Origin: Aptenodytes patagonicus
Lineage: Eukaryota > Chordata > Aves > Sphenisciformes > Spheniscidae
DNA: 64,000 bases
Direction: 5' to 3'
Assembly (NCBI RefSeq): GCF_965638725.1
Contig: NC_134951.1
Span: forward strand, 43,788,746-43,852,745
Every line of letters begins with the position of its first letter. Within the stretch, counting starts at the first letter, position 1. Made by a program: the position numbers and the translations under genes. Below are positions 41,001 through 53,600 of this stretch, one piece after another. The notes beneath the pieces were generated by a model. It was not told where the DNA came from. It worked only from the letters and a program-made list of their open reading frames with translations, and ran no database searches.

Positions 41001-44000
41001 AACAAGTCAAGACACCTTGTGGATATCAATCACAAACCTTTTTCACACAGTAATTGCCGAGAGTGGTATTTTGTTTTGGTGGGGGGTTGGTTTGGTAGGG
41101 TTACCCCCCAGCAAGTTTCATTCCTTCAGCCTTGTTGAAGTGACTTTTCTGTACAAGGACTGAATTCAGCCAGTAGTAATACAAGGTTGCTCTAAAGTGA
41201 AAAAAATCCTTTCACAACTTCTGTGGCTCCTATTGCTTGTTAACTGGGAATTGCTAAAATACTCCTGACCAAGTACCTTGCACTTGCTGTCTTTGACTTA
41301 AAAATAGGATATCCATGCTCTTAACCTCATTTAACTTTACAAGCCTACCTCCTGGTTGCAAAAAACTGGAATCCCGACGCTACTTTTAAACAGTCACCAC
41401 GACCAGGAATTAGCAACTCTCTTTTTTCCAAAAGAGGAATCAGCACAGAGATCTGGAGAAGAGAAGAAAATTTATTAAACAATTTTTTTTTTGTGAAACT
41501 GTAACAGACAGCACACCCATCTCATTTCACACTTGAGATGCTAGAGCAGTTCCACGGAGCACCACTACATTGTCAGCAACTGCTGCTCCTGCAGATTGTA
41601 CTTCCAAGTGACACTAACAGGAATTGCAGAGTCCCCAGTAATTTTAAGCAGCAGTGGAAGTCACAGGCATAATGTTTCCCTATCTTCTTTCTCCTGTATC
41701 CAGATTTAATGATAAGAGAATGGAAGTGACAGTCTTTACACTGCAAGTCTAAATCAAAACTATTTATTTTGAATTGTCAAATGAATTATTTGACACTTTC
41801 ACATCAGAAACACTATTTTCTTTATCTGCCTGAAAAAAAGAAGATGACCTGCACTTCAAAGATGTCATTCTCAAACATCAACTTTTTTCAGTGTATACCT
41901 TGCTACCCCCAGGAGAATTTGGTATCTATTTAAAGAATCTGTCCTTCCAGGCAGAATGACAGTAATAATGGTGGAAGGAAAAAAGGTAAGCAGGGCCACA
42001 ATGATCCCTCAGCACAGAGGGAGGCAAGCATGGAGACTTTGATATAGAGAAAGGAGATGGGATGCCCACAGGGAGGGCCTGAAGAAAGGGGGAGATGAAT
42101 GCAGGATACTACTCAGGGCATGCTTATGATGAGTGCAATGAGCTGAGTCCACAGAAGCAAATAAGTGCATGACCCTCTGGCAGTGAAGAACTATCTAGTA
42201 TATACAAGCAGTATTTCTTGGCTTTCTTATAAATTCCCTATATTTCAGAAGCCTGGAACCCAATAAACAAGCTGTCAGATTATTTAGTCACGCAAAGGAT
42301 GCTTTACAGAACAGATATAAAAGAAAACAACTATCTGCAAAATGTCCAGCAGGCCCATACAGCAAAGCATCTCTACAACATCGTTCTTGCAGAAGATACG
42401 CTTTCAGCAGCCATTACTTCAAAAGGGAAGAATGACAGTCTAACTAGTCATTCTGGAGCTGAAAGCAGGAAATCTGTTAAAACCTGTACTGCTTAATGTA
42501 ACAACACATTTTTAATATCCAAGCCAGAGGTAAGAAATGTGTACGGAAAAAAAAAAACCAAAAAACCACCAAACCCAAAGTCACACAACAAAACAATTAA
42601 AAAAAAAAATCTTATTAACAGCACCACTCTAATACAGTGACGATATTCTGTGGTGTTTGGGGCCATATTTGTTTTCAAATATTAAAACATGATTTAAAAG
42701 ACACATAGCTCATTATCAGTGACAATTCAAACCTTCAGAGTGAAATTTGGCATGACTGGCAGTGTCACGACTACTCTAAAACAATGACAAAAACTAATGC
42801 AGTGTGCTAATTATGCGGACGAAGACAGACAGGTTAATTCTTTCTAACCCCTTTTAAAGGGACAGTACTTTCAGCACGCTGCTGCAGAACTCTTGGTGAT
42901 TAGATTCCAAAAATTGTTAGTATGGGCCTTACGACCAGTACCTTACAGCGAACATGAACCTACATACCACATCCAGAGGAGCATAATCAATATCCTCCAG
43001 AAGTATCCAATGACCTTTGGTAACAGCTTGTGTCAAGGTTCCAGGTTGCCATACAAACTCCCCTGGTACATCTGTACAACGATACATTCCAAGCAGCGTC
43101 TATGACGGAAACAATCAGAAAATTAGAGACCTGTTCATTACATCCCTTAAAAACTCAGTAAAATCTTTCAAAAATGACCAAAGCTGGTATATAAGTAACA
43201 CTTACTTAGCCTCTACATTACTAAACAATCCATTTGATAATCTGTGCCCAGCATTACACCTTTTTTAATTAAGGAAAAAAAAGTTTCACCCCTCCACATC
43301 TATCATAATATAACTGAAACACAGTAATTAAAATGAACCAGGTAATTGGAAGTGAATTTACAGAGCTGTACCACTGTAATTAACAAATAATCAACAGTAT
43401 AACATACAAAACTATCTAGGGTTGCCCTGAACTCTATTTTACATTTTTGAAAAGTCTGTGACTAACCTAGTAAGAGGAATTGTAAAGCAAGTTATTCAAA
43501 GATACAAAAACAGTCAAGTGTTGCTTCTCCATAAAGTTGTAACTTCCACATTTAAGCATTCCTTAAATAATTAAGTTTATGGTTTCATTACTACATATTT
43601 TGTTCCTTGAGCTTTATCACTTTTTCTTAATATGGTGGTCTTACTCATGTATATGAAGAGAGAGTTTTGCAGAGAATAGTTGTGAGATGGTGAAATCAGC
43701 TGTTCTGTGCAAGTAAAGAAGGCGCTCATGCATTCTAGTAAAAGCCTTCAGATAGCTCTTCTGGTAGATACTAACCACCTTGGAAAACTAAATATAAATT
43801 GAGCCAAACAACAGAATTCAAGCTCAAAGTTTATATATGCAAAACCAGAAGAATGTGAAGTTACCTTCGGCTCTGGTTGTATCTCTACAGGTAGAGCTAG
43901 ATCACTACTATGTAAGTGCAAGTGTCCTCAACATCACAGGATCTTACTTCATCTCACTTTTACCAGAAAAAATTGGAATTGGATTAAACTGACATTAGCT

Positions 44001-44645
44001 CACTTAAATTGAAATCAAAGTGTCCATACAGCCTTCGGCACCAGCTTGAGTCATTTTAGAATAATTTTTTCCAATACAAACCAAATTTTTTTAATTAAAA
44101 AAAAAAAAAAAAAAATCAATAAGGCTTTTCCACATAGAAAAACCCTGATAAAACATAATTCGAATGAAACAGATACAGCACAATTACGCACAGAATTTAA
44201 AACCTACTGAAGCTTAACTGCGATTTTTGTTCACATTTATTTATTCTCATCAATAGTTAAGACCAATACTAGAGTTGGGGGTTGTGGGGTCTTTGAGTAA
44301 AAAGTTAAACATTATCTTATTAGAAAATTAAGTCCATGCTTTAAGTAAAAATTATGTCTGATCATCCAACTATAAAACAACTTCATCAGTTACCTTACTA
44401 TCAGTTTGATCCCCAAGTTGGACTTTCAAAATATGAGGAGGCTTTGCTCGTCCTGTAACAGCTGCTAAATATTCAATTAAAGAAGTTTTACCACATCCGA
44501 TTGGTCCTTCTAATAAAACAGGACTCTGATATGCTACAGCAATAGCAAGGTTTTGAAGATTTGTGAAGGCAGATTCAACCAAAACAAAACAGCTGGTGTT
44601 ATTTTCCTGTTCAAACATAAAATTTGAGTTACTACACTGAAATTG

Positions 44646-44685
<40 letters not shown>

Positions 44686-47600
44686 GGTTGTACAACACAG
44701 AACAACTAGGAAAGCGAGTCTGACAACTAGAAAATTTTGGCCTGCAGATCTGTCAACACATATCAAATAAAATAAAGGATTCTAAAGCTGTATTTAATGA
44801 CAGATATTAAAATAGATTTCATCAAAAACCTATTATAGGTGAAACACTTAATGAAGTATATGTACAATTTGTTCCCAAAGGGAGTTCACAGTAAGTTGTC
44901 AGTACAGGCATAGTAACTATTCAATCATAACACATGTCAATCAAATACAATTTGCAATATAAGTGGAATTAAGTCAACAGAATGGATCCAAATCACAGGA
45001 CAAATCAAATAGCAGTTAGATTCAGATGATGCAAGTATGAATATTAACTGTTGTATTTACTTCTTTCTGCACAGGCCAAAGTATAAGATCATTAAACTCA
45101 GTGCATTAAAAAAAAGGTAAATTCAGTAACATTTTTATTTTATTCAAAATGCAATTAATGTAGTTTATTGAATGGTAATTAATCAATGCTACAGATACTC
45201 TCCAAATATTTTGACTCTCCTACAGTCACTTATATATCAGTATATGGCACAAAAATTAGCGCTTTCCTGTCAAAAGGCAGAGAGAAAAGAAATCAGAGTA
45301 CATACTGCACCAAAACAAGTGTCTTGTATTTAAGTTTGATCTTCTTTTCAACTAGTTTCATGTACTTCTCTGGTAACAATGCTAGTTTTTAAGAGTATCT
45401 GCTTTCCCTCACAGTTTGCTCCTATCTCTTTTCATCAGACCTCCTCAGCTGTAACTAGAATCTCTCCAGCGTAACTGGAACTACACTGTATACCAGATCA
45501 GTGAAATACCTGTGGCTATTAAAAAAATAAAGGCATGCCTTTTTGGGAAGTTCTCTCCTCCCTCATAGACAGAGTATCCTTTCAGCAATCCAGTTTATAG
45601 CATGACCTAGCTTCAGCACAGTTGCAGCAGCAATGACACCGGCATGGGAATAAGAATGTCCTTTAACAGCTCTACAGTTTCCCCTGTTGTAATGAATTTC
45701 AAACCACACCCTCAATCCTATTAAAAAAAAAAAAGCTAGAATACAGCAAATTCAACTACAGAAGTTGGTGGGGAGGGGGAGAATTTGGAAGGAAATTCCT
45801 CTTTCCTTGCTTCTGCTACTCAAGAAATTCTGGACATTGGTAGTCCTCATTCATTTATTTGTCCTTCATTTGTAGATCAGTGTCACAAAATTAAATAGAA
45901 ATACTCAGCTAAGAGCTAAAACTGTACCTAAATGAGAAAAACAGTCAAGAATACTGGCTGCAGCTACAAAGAAGAACCTGAACAGTTCAAGATGAGCAGC
46001 ATCTCAAGAGAAAAAACGGTAAATACTGTTTGCTCAAAAGTGTTTATGCCTTCAGTGGACTTCCTGAAACTATAAGGCACTACATTCTGCATTACACTTC
46101 ACTCGAGTGGAGAAAGTAATTCTCGCTCACTTCCTCTCCCCTTTTTCTGCCTTCTAGAAGAATAAGTAGCAGCCTTTTTTTCTTTTGTTTTAAGAGAAGA
46201 ACTAAGAGTATGTTTGGAGAAAGGCTGTTTATAAGATGTCTGTATAGCACAAAAACCTACTTCATGCAGGTAAAAGCAACTGTGCCAGATCCTGGCTTTA
46301 CTCAGCTATGGAATATCACCCTAACTTGGGCTGGAGACACTATGTAAGGCTGAATATTCTTTTGTAGTATGTTCGTAAGAACTGCTACGTGAAGACACAG
46401 AACAGCACTATTATGCCCTCATTGCTTCATTCCACTGCAGAGCTTCTTTGCAGTGTCTATATTATGCAACACTACCTTAGAGCACACATCAAGAAAGCTA
46501 AAGATACACACATTACCCATAGTATCTTAATACCATTTAAGCAGGAAATAAAGTCAGCTCACAGCATTTAGGGATTCTAAAAAAAAAAAAAAAAAAAAAA
46601 GAAAAAGGTACAGACTTAACCCTGGGTTACATACCTGCTCTTCAGAAACAAGCTGTAGTCTAGGCAGCACAATACCACATACAGCCACTACATTTGCAGA
46701 GAGGTCGCCCGATACAATATGTCCTTGCGTATACTGCAGTTCTTTCTCCTTTTGCCAAAATGAGGAGTCCGGATTGGCCAAAACAAGGGCTTGTTCCACA
46801 TTCTGCAGCTGAGATTCTTCTAGTAGCCTGCAAAATCCATGTTTATTAACTCAACTGAAAATCATCAACAAAAACAAATAGTGTTCAAGATTTTTAAAGT
46901 TCTTACTTTAGTCTGAAATGTATCAGCTCCTCAGGATTGAATATCTTCTTCAGGAAAGACAATTTATGCTCATCATTCATGCATGTAACCAGAGCAAGAC
47001 AGTTTGAAGTATACCTAAAAATTGTATTTAGAACAAAACATGTCAAAACATAGTCTTAAGAAATTTAGTTTGACAACTGTCAATTGCAAACCAAAATATC
47101 AAGTTTGGAAAAACATGCAGAAAACTTTCTTCACAGAAATTAATTTTAGTGCTATGCTTAACATTCTTTAAGATTAGAGAAATACCTCAGAACTGAGAAA
47201 AGCAATTCTATCATGGCATACCTTATAATTTATACACCAACTAGCTAACCTTTTTCTGAAGGAGTGAATGATCAACAGAAATATAGTAAAGGAGAGCACT
47301 TTCCCAAATAAGTGAAGGTAAACATAAGACAATGAAAATCAGGTTTTCTTTGCCTGATTTTTTTCTTCTCCTACTACCATTTCCCTTTCAAAATTGCTTT
47401 CTATTTCATGCTATTTCTAAAATAACCCTAACACAATGAACTCAAGACTCAGTGCCAAAAGAAGCCAACAACTCCCGAGTCTTGACTTCATTACTACATA
47501 AAACTGTCTCGCAACAAAAGGACATTTAATACAACTCATAAAACACTTTTCATTTATTATACCACTGTTTTTATCTTCTAAGAACAAAGCTTTCAACGAG

Positions 47601-50600
47601 CTTGGCAGGGGGGAGGAAAAAAAGAGTTGCCAGAAGAAGACTGGTTCAGGACAAAATTTAAAAGTCAGCTCATTCACTTACTTAAGATTATTAGCTGAAC
47701 ACCAGGTAAACCAATTCCAATGAACGAATTAGAAATTCTACTTCTTTTTCTAAGACTATCTAAGTGTATGTTATCCTTTTCTAAGACTATCTAAGTGTAT
47801 GTTATCCTGAAGAGCTTCATAAATGGCTGATAGATTTGATAACACTCTTGTTCCTGCCCTTCCTAGATTATACATATTATTTTAAAACTATGTGTTACTA
47901 ACATAATTCTGAATTTATGTTTAAAAAAAATGAAGACTATTCAAGACTTTTTGTTAAATAAAAGGCGCTATCAATACTACTACTCACATAAACAAGGTAG
48001 ATCGTGTGACTACGTTGAAGCCCTGCAGGCAGACACCTAACATAAAACATCTGACCAAAACCACATGCAAAGTCTGCAACAAGGCCAATTAGGAAGCATA
48101 GCTTAAATAAGCCAAGCTTTATAGTGACCGAGATGGCTATATACAAGCAATAGAAAAAAACCCAACTCATTAATAGCATATCAATGCAGAATAGTTTAAT
48201 ACATCATTGTAATGTAAATTGGAGTGAGAGTAGATTCATCTCTACTCTTTTCTGGGATAACAATCTAGAATGCATGCAATACACCAACAGGCTTGCAGTA
48301 GAGGTGAAGTGATAAATTCACCATCTCCCATGAATCCAACTTGGGCAAACTGAAGTTATTTGAAAAAATTCTCCAGACCATAGCTTTAAGCATGACTAAG
48401 AGCTAGCCTACGTTTCACTCTGTGATAGATCACTACAGCTTTCAAAAGATCAAGTAAGAAGCACAGGTACAGATACCATCAGTACAGATTTTTCTGGTAT
48501 TATTTGAAGATTCTTTTCTACTTGCGTGTGAACATTGTTAAATACAATTCAAGACACAGATACATCTTTCCAATGGAGAAGATCTGGGGGGTTTAACTTA
48601 CCAGCGGACTAAAGTGTCATGACTCCTTAGGAGTGGAATACACACACTCCAGTCCCATAATTCCCGGAAAACTGATTGCTCCTTTTGTAAAAATCTATAG
48701 GCTGCCTCCATGAGGTCCCGTAACTTCATTCGTCTGCGCCCGTATCGGACTGTGTTTGCATCTGAGCTCTCCAGGAAAAGCCTCTGGAAAACTGGTGATG
48801 TATTCTTAAAATATCTTAAAGCAAATCTTTAGAAGAAAGAGAGAGAGAGAGAGAAAGAGATGAGCACAGACATTTAAGCCAGAGGAAAGGAAAATAGCCA
48901 CTAATAAAAACATCAGGACCGAGGTCCTGAAACAGTAGCTGATGGTATACTGAGAACTAAGGCCTATATTTAACGTTGTCCATACTTGGGAAAGACAACC
49001 AGTTCAGCAATCAGCTGACAACAGACACTTTACCTTATTAGAAATCATTACTTAATTATCAAGGGGAAACAGTACTGCCTTTGGTGAAATCTCTTCGATC
49101 GCTCTTGTTTACTGAAAAAGTAATACTGATACCTACTTATGTAACTTTGTATTCTACTGCCCTACAGATCTAATCTTAAATGCAGAGATTTTGGTTGTGA
49201 GCAATTTTCATGCCAGCTGTTTTGCTTTTCCTTTGATCATTAAGACGAAAATCACGTTAGATCTTACAACACAATTTAATTTAAATAAGCTGTGTTTAAG
49301 ACTCATGCTTTCTAAATCATTCTTTCAATTCAAAATACATTTGTTATTGAGGGAGACAATCCAAATTGTAACACCACCTCTCATCACCAGTGAACACTGA
49401 CAAGCATATACTCCCTAAGTTCATAGAATAGTTTGGGTTGGAAGGGACCTCTAAAGGTCACCTAGTCCAACCCCCCTGCCATGGGCAGGGACACCTTCAA
49501 CTAGATCAGGTTGCTCAGAGCCCCGTCCAACCTGACCTTGAATGTTTCCAGGGATGGGGCATCCACCACCTCTCTGGGCAACCTGTGCCAGTGTTTCACC
49601 ACCCTCAGCGTAAAAAATGTCTTCCTTCTGTCTAGCCTAAATCTACCCCCCTTTAGTTTAAAGCCATTCCCCCTTGTCCTGTCGCAACAGGCCCTGCTAA
49701 AAAGTCTGCCGCCATCTTTTTTATAAGCCCCCTTTAAGTACTGATAGGCTGCAATAAGGTCTCCAAGTTCCAACATTGCACAAAGAGACATTACATTACT
49801 TACGGCAAAACATCAGGGTGGTCAGCAACCAGCTTGCTCATTGCTACGCACAGCCTTTCATGCCGATCATGGTTGATTTGGCCACCAGCTTTAATGGCTT
49901 CTGCATTTCTTTCCAACAAATCCAACAAGATTGGCCGAACTTGACGGCCAATCAATACAGTACATTCTTTATCTAGTAATAACTGTGCTAAAGTATCAAG
50001 GATGCATTGCCGATCCTGCTGAGTCCAAATCTAGAGGAATGGAAAGTAAGAACAGGTTAAATGGGAAATGATTTGGACTTTTATCTTCAAAATTATTCAT
50101 GCAGGATTCACTGTGAATTTTACAGGAATAAATCTTTCAAAAAACAGAAGGAAGACCAAAATTCCCAATGGAAGTACTTACTTGACACAGCTCTCCATAT
50201 TTAAAGAAATTGGGAAACAGAATGAGTGACATGCAGAAGGACACACTAAATAGGAATTACAAAAAAGTCCCAAAAGCCTAAATTATATTTTACAGCTGAA
50301 AGATTTAAAAAAAGAATTAAAAATTATTTGCTTTAAGAAAAAATTGGGAAAATGTTATAACAACTAATACATCTTTGTTAACAGAATTCCCACTGATCTC
50401 AACAGCTTGGTCTCACAAGAGCCACAAAACATTTAAGAATTCAAGCTCTTAAAAAAATGTTTGAGTTGCATCATTTTCACTATCTCTTTTCAAAAAAGAA
50501 GCATTCAATCTGTCATGATCACAGACTTATTTCCATTCAATCAATCATGATCACAGACTTATTTCCATATTTCTGATAGCAATTATAGTGAGCAATGCTC

Positions 50601-53600
50601 TTGACAAGAAGCAGCATGTATCTGCAGTTTTGAAGTTGAGATTTTTTTTTTCTTACTTTTATATAAAAATAATCCTTTAGTGCAAAACAAAATATTAGGC
50701 TTTAGAATAGATGGCAAGCACATTCATAACTGCTAGGAAAAAAAAAGGAAAAAAAACCCCACACAAAACCACACACACCCCGCCTCACATCCCCCCCAAC
50801 CTTCCCAACTTCATTACTGAAGAACAACAACCCATTTCTTGTGTCTTATGCTTAAATTTCTCTGGTCTTTGAGCTCATGTTATTACTCGAGTATCTCTCC
50901 ACTTCTGTGACACATAATGTGGTATAAGTAATTTTGATCTGTGAAAAATCAGGATTATGAATTTGCACTGTAGCGGTTTTGCTCTTAACTTTGATCCTCC
51001 ACTCTCCCGTCCCTTGCGGAGTGAACCCTTATCCTATCAAGTTGATTTTATCTTTCTTGGCAAACAGTCGTAAATACAGCTGGGCAAGGCAGCTTTCCAA
51101 ACAAGACAAGCACTTACTAAACTCCTACAGAAATATTCTGTGATTCAGGTAGTCTTTCATTTTAACAACACACGCAGCCAATTTCTGCTTCTCCTAGACT
51201 TTTGTTACGCAGGTGAAACCTGCTCCTGGGCCTGCAGATGGGATGGTTTCATTGTTACAAGATAAATAGACTGCAGAGGTCCTGCATGTTGCCTTTGAAA
51301 GGGTGACCTCCTAAGGATATACCACTGTCAACATCCTTCTAGAATACATGCATACTTGTTCAAGCTCCTTGCGTCTCCTTCTGAATTGGAAGAGACATTC
51401 ATTCCCTAACAGCACGTAAGGTATCAGGGAAACTGCAGTATATGCACTACAAACATCAAAACCATCGCATTAATTGCAAATGGTTTCTTACATGCTTTGT
51501 GTTTATTTTTACGAAACATGATATGAGTTTATCTTCCTCTCATCTATCAGAGCAGCATCAAAAATAATTTTAAAAATGGAGCTGAAGGTCTGCATTCACC
51601 ACAGAGCAAGCAAGACACTGTTCATTATAGGGGATCAGATTTTGAGTGGCAAAATGATTGACAAGCTGTTCAAAAGCAGCATGGCTTAAAAGAACTGGAG
51701 ACAAACTCCACCATAAAAAATAAAAAGTACCTTCAGTTTCCAAATCAATTACATCTTTGGCTACCCAAACAAGGCACAACAGGCGCTTAATTTATTAACC
51801 AGAGCCTTCAATATCAAATAAAAGGAACAGTTAACGATAAAATAGTAAATAAATAACATGACTGACTCAGTAAAATTCTGTAGTGACACAACTACTGTAC
51901 AACAAACCCATTCCATTAGCAATTTCGTGAGAGCAAGCATTTTTTTTTTAATCGTTGTGTATAGTACCCTTAGGACAGACAAAACTGTTCAAAAAAATCA
52001 GTGGCAACATTCTCATTCTACAAAGAGACCATCTGTTTGATTTCAGAGCCTTTCAGAGTCTAAATTAAAAGTTTTATGGAAAAGAAGAATACTGTCAGAG
52101 GGGATTTCTAACTAAAGGTGGCTTTGTGAAATACCCAGCTTGCTCAATTAGCAGCAAAAGACACCTGATGGGAAAGTGTTTCATTCTAGTGTTCAAATCT
52201 GGATAGTAAATCTGCACCCGCGGTTCCAAACAGCTGCATCACAAAAGACTGTCCCTCCAAATATTGAACATATACACACATTGTGTATTATTAATGAAAG
52301 AGACATTAAACAGAAGCACAGCTAGGACTGAGACCTGGAGTCAAACACGATCCCACTTGCTCCTCTAGCAGTATGTTGCACACCTCCTTCCCAACCTGCA
52401 CAGTACATTTACTCAGTGCTCACAAGGTACAGAAATCCTTATTAAGAACTGGCTCGATCCAAACCCCAACATTACTAAGAAAAAGGACCACAGCAAGGAA
52501 CAATCTGGGCCCATGCGAAAGCCACATTTCTGATCGTGGCTCACAGGTGTTCCCACAGAACGTTACCCCATACATAGATTTAACGATGGGATACTTCTAA
52601 AGGGTGGAAGGGCATAAGGGCCGCGCGTGGGAAATCCTTCTTCCCCTCCAACCCCGGAACACATGTTCTCAGCCCCGTTCCCTCACACAACAGTTCTACC
52701 CTTGTATGACTGTGCAGCAATCAATTTGGCAAGATGATCCAAATTAATCCTTCTTCCAACGTCTTCCACTGGGTGGGAAAACTGAACGGATTTTCCACAT
52801 CAGCACACTCAGTAGGTTCAGGATAAGAGAAGCAACAGAAAGGTGTGGCTTGGCCTTGGGAATAGGCAAAAAGAAAACAGAGCAGGACCACTCATTTTGG
52901 CAGCTGTCCAGTTCAGTAAGATAAAGCAAACATGAACCTGAACCTGCACTCTTCTTATAACCCACATACTTCAAGGGGAAAAAAAAAAAAAAAAAAAAAG
53001 TAAAACGGCAGGGGGATATGCAGTCTCACAAGGAGAACAAGATAGCTTCAACCACCTGCAGAACAAGCTAGAACTTCCTACACCTCCTCCAGCACATCGT
53101 ACTTGATAGAGTTGGACAGACCACTCCTTGAAGGAGAGCGAGAATGTTCTCTTTGACTTTGTATCAGTGTATTTATTAACACAGTCTCCCAAAAATCACA
53201 GCTCTTCAAAAACTAGAAGCAGGAGGAGAGGAGAATACACTCCAGGATGCAAGCAAAAGTGCAACATACCTTCCCTTATTTATAATGCTACATGATGTAA
53301 AGCCTAATTAATCTTTCAAATAAAAAGCTGAAGTCATATTTTAGGAAAAAAAACAGTCTGCCTTAGTTGCCAGGATGTCAGGACATTTTTCTGACAGCCA
53401 GTGAGTAGCTGGGTGAATTTGGGACAGCTAGGTCACCTCTTTTTTCGTACATTTATTAAAAAAAAAAAAAAAAAAAGAAATAAAGGCACTCATCACCATC
53501 AAATGCTAAGAATGAAGAGCTATAAATAAGAGCTTGGAGTTATTATTAAAACAGTTTTCACTCCTACATAGAAAAATTAAAGGCGAAATGAAGGATGCCA

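Larger units (their letters stand above)
36423..44393 (-). other. MDN1: MDN1 introns 10 to 6
   Basis: Apart from exons 10 to 7, this stretch is intronic (1.1 to 1.8 kb each). It holds short homopolymers (A16 near 37434, A17 near 44098) but nothing I recognise as a gene or mobile element. Confidence 0.5.

Noticed and set aside
51570..51779. A 69-codon minus ORF in MDN1 intron 1
   Set aside because: Looks mildly protein-like but matches nothing I know. It is short, has no clear splice sites, and exons 1 and 2 already join in frame without it.
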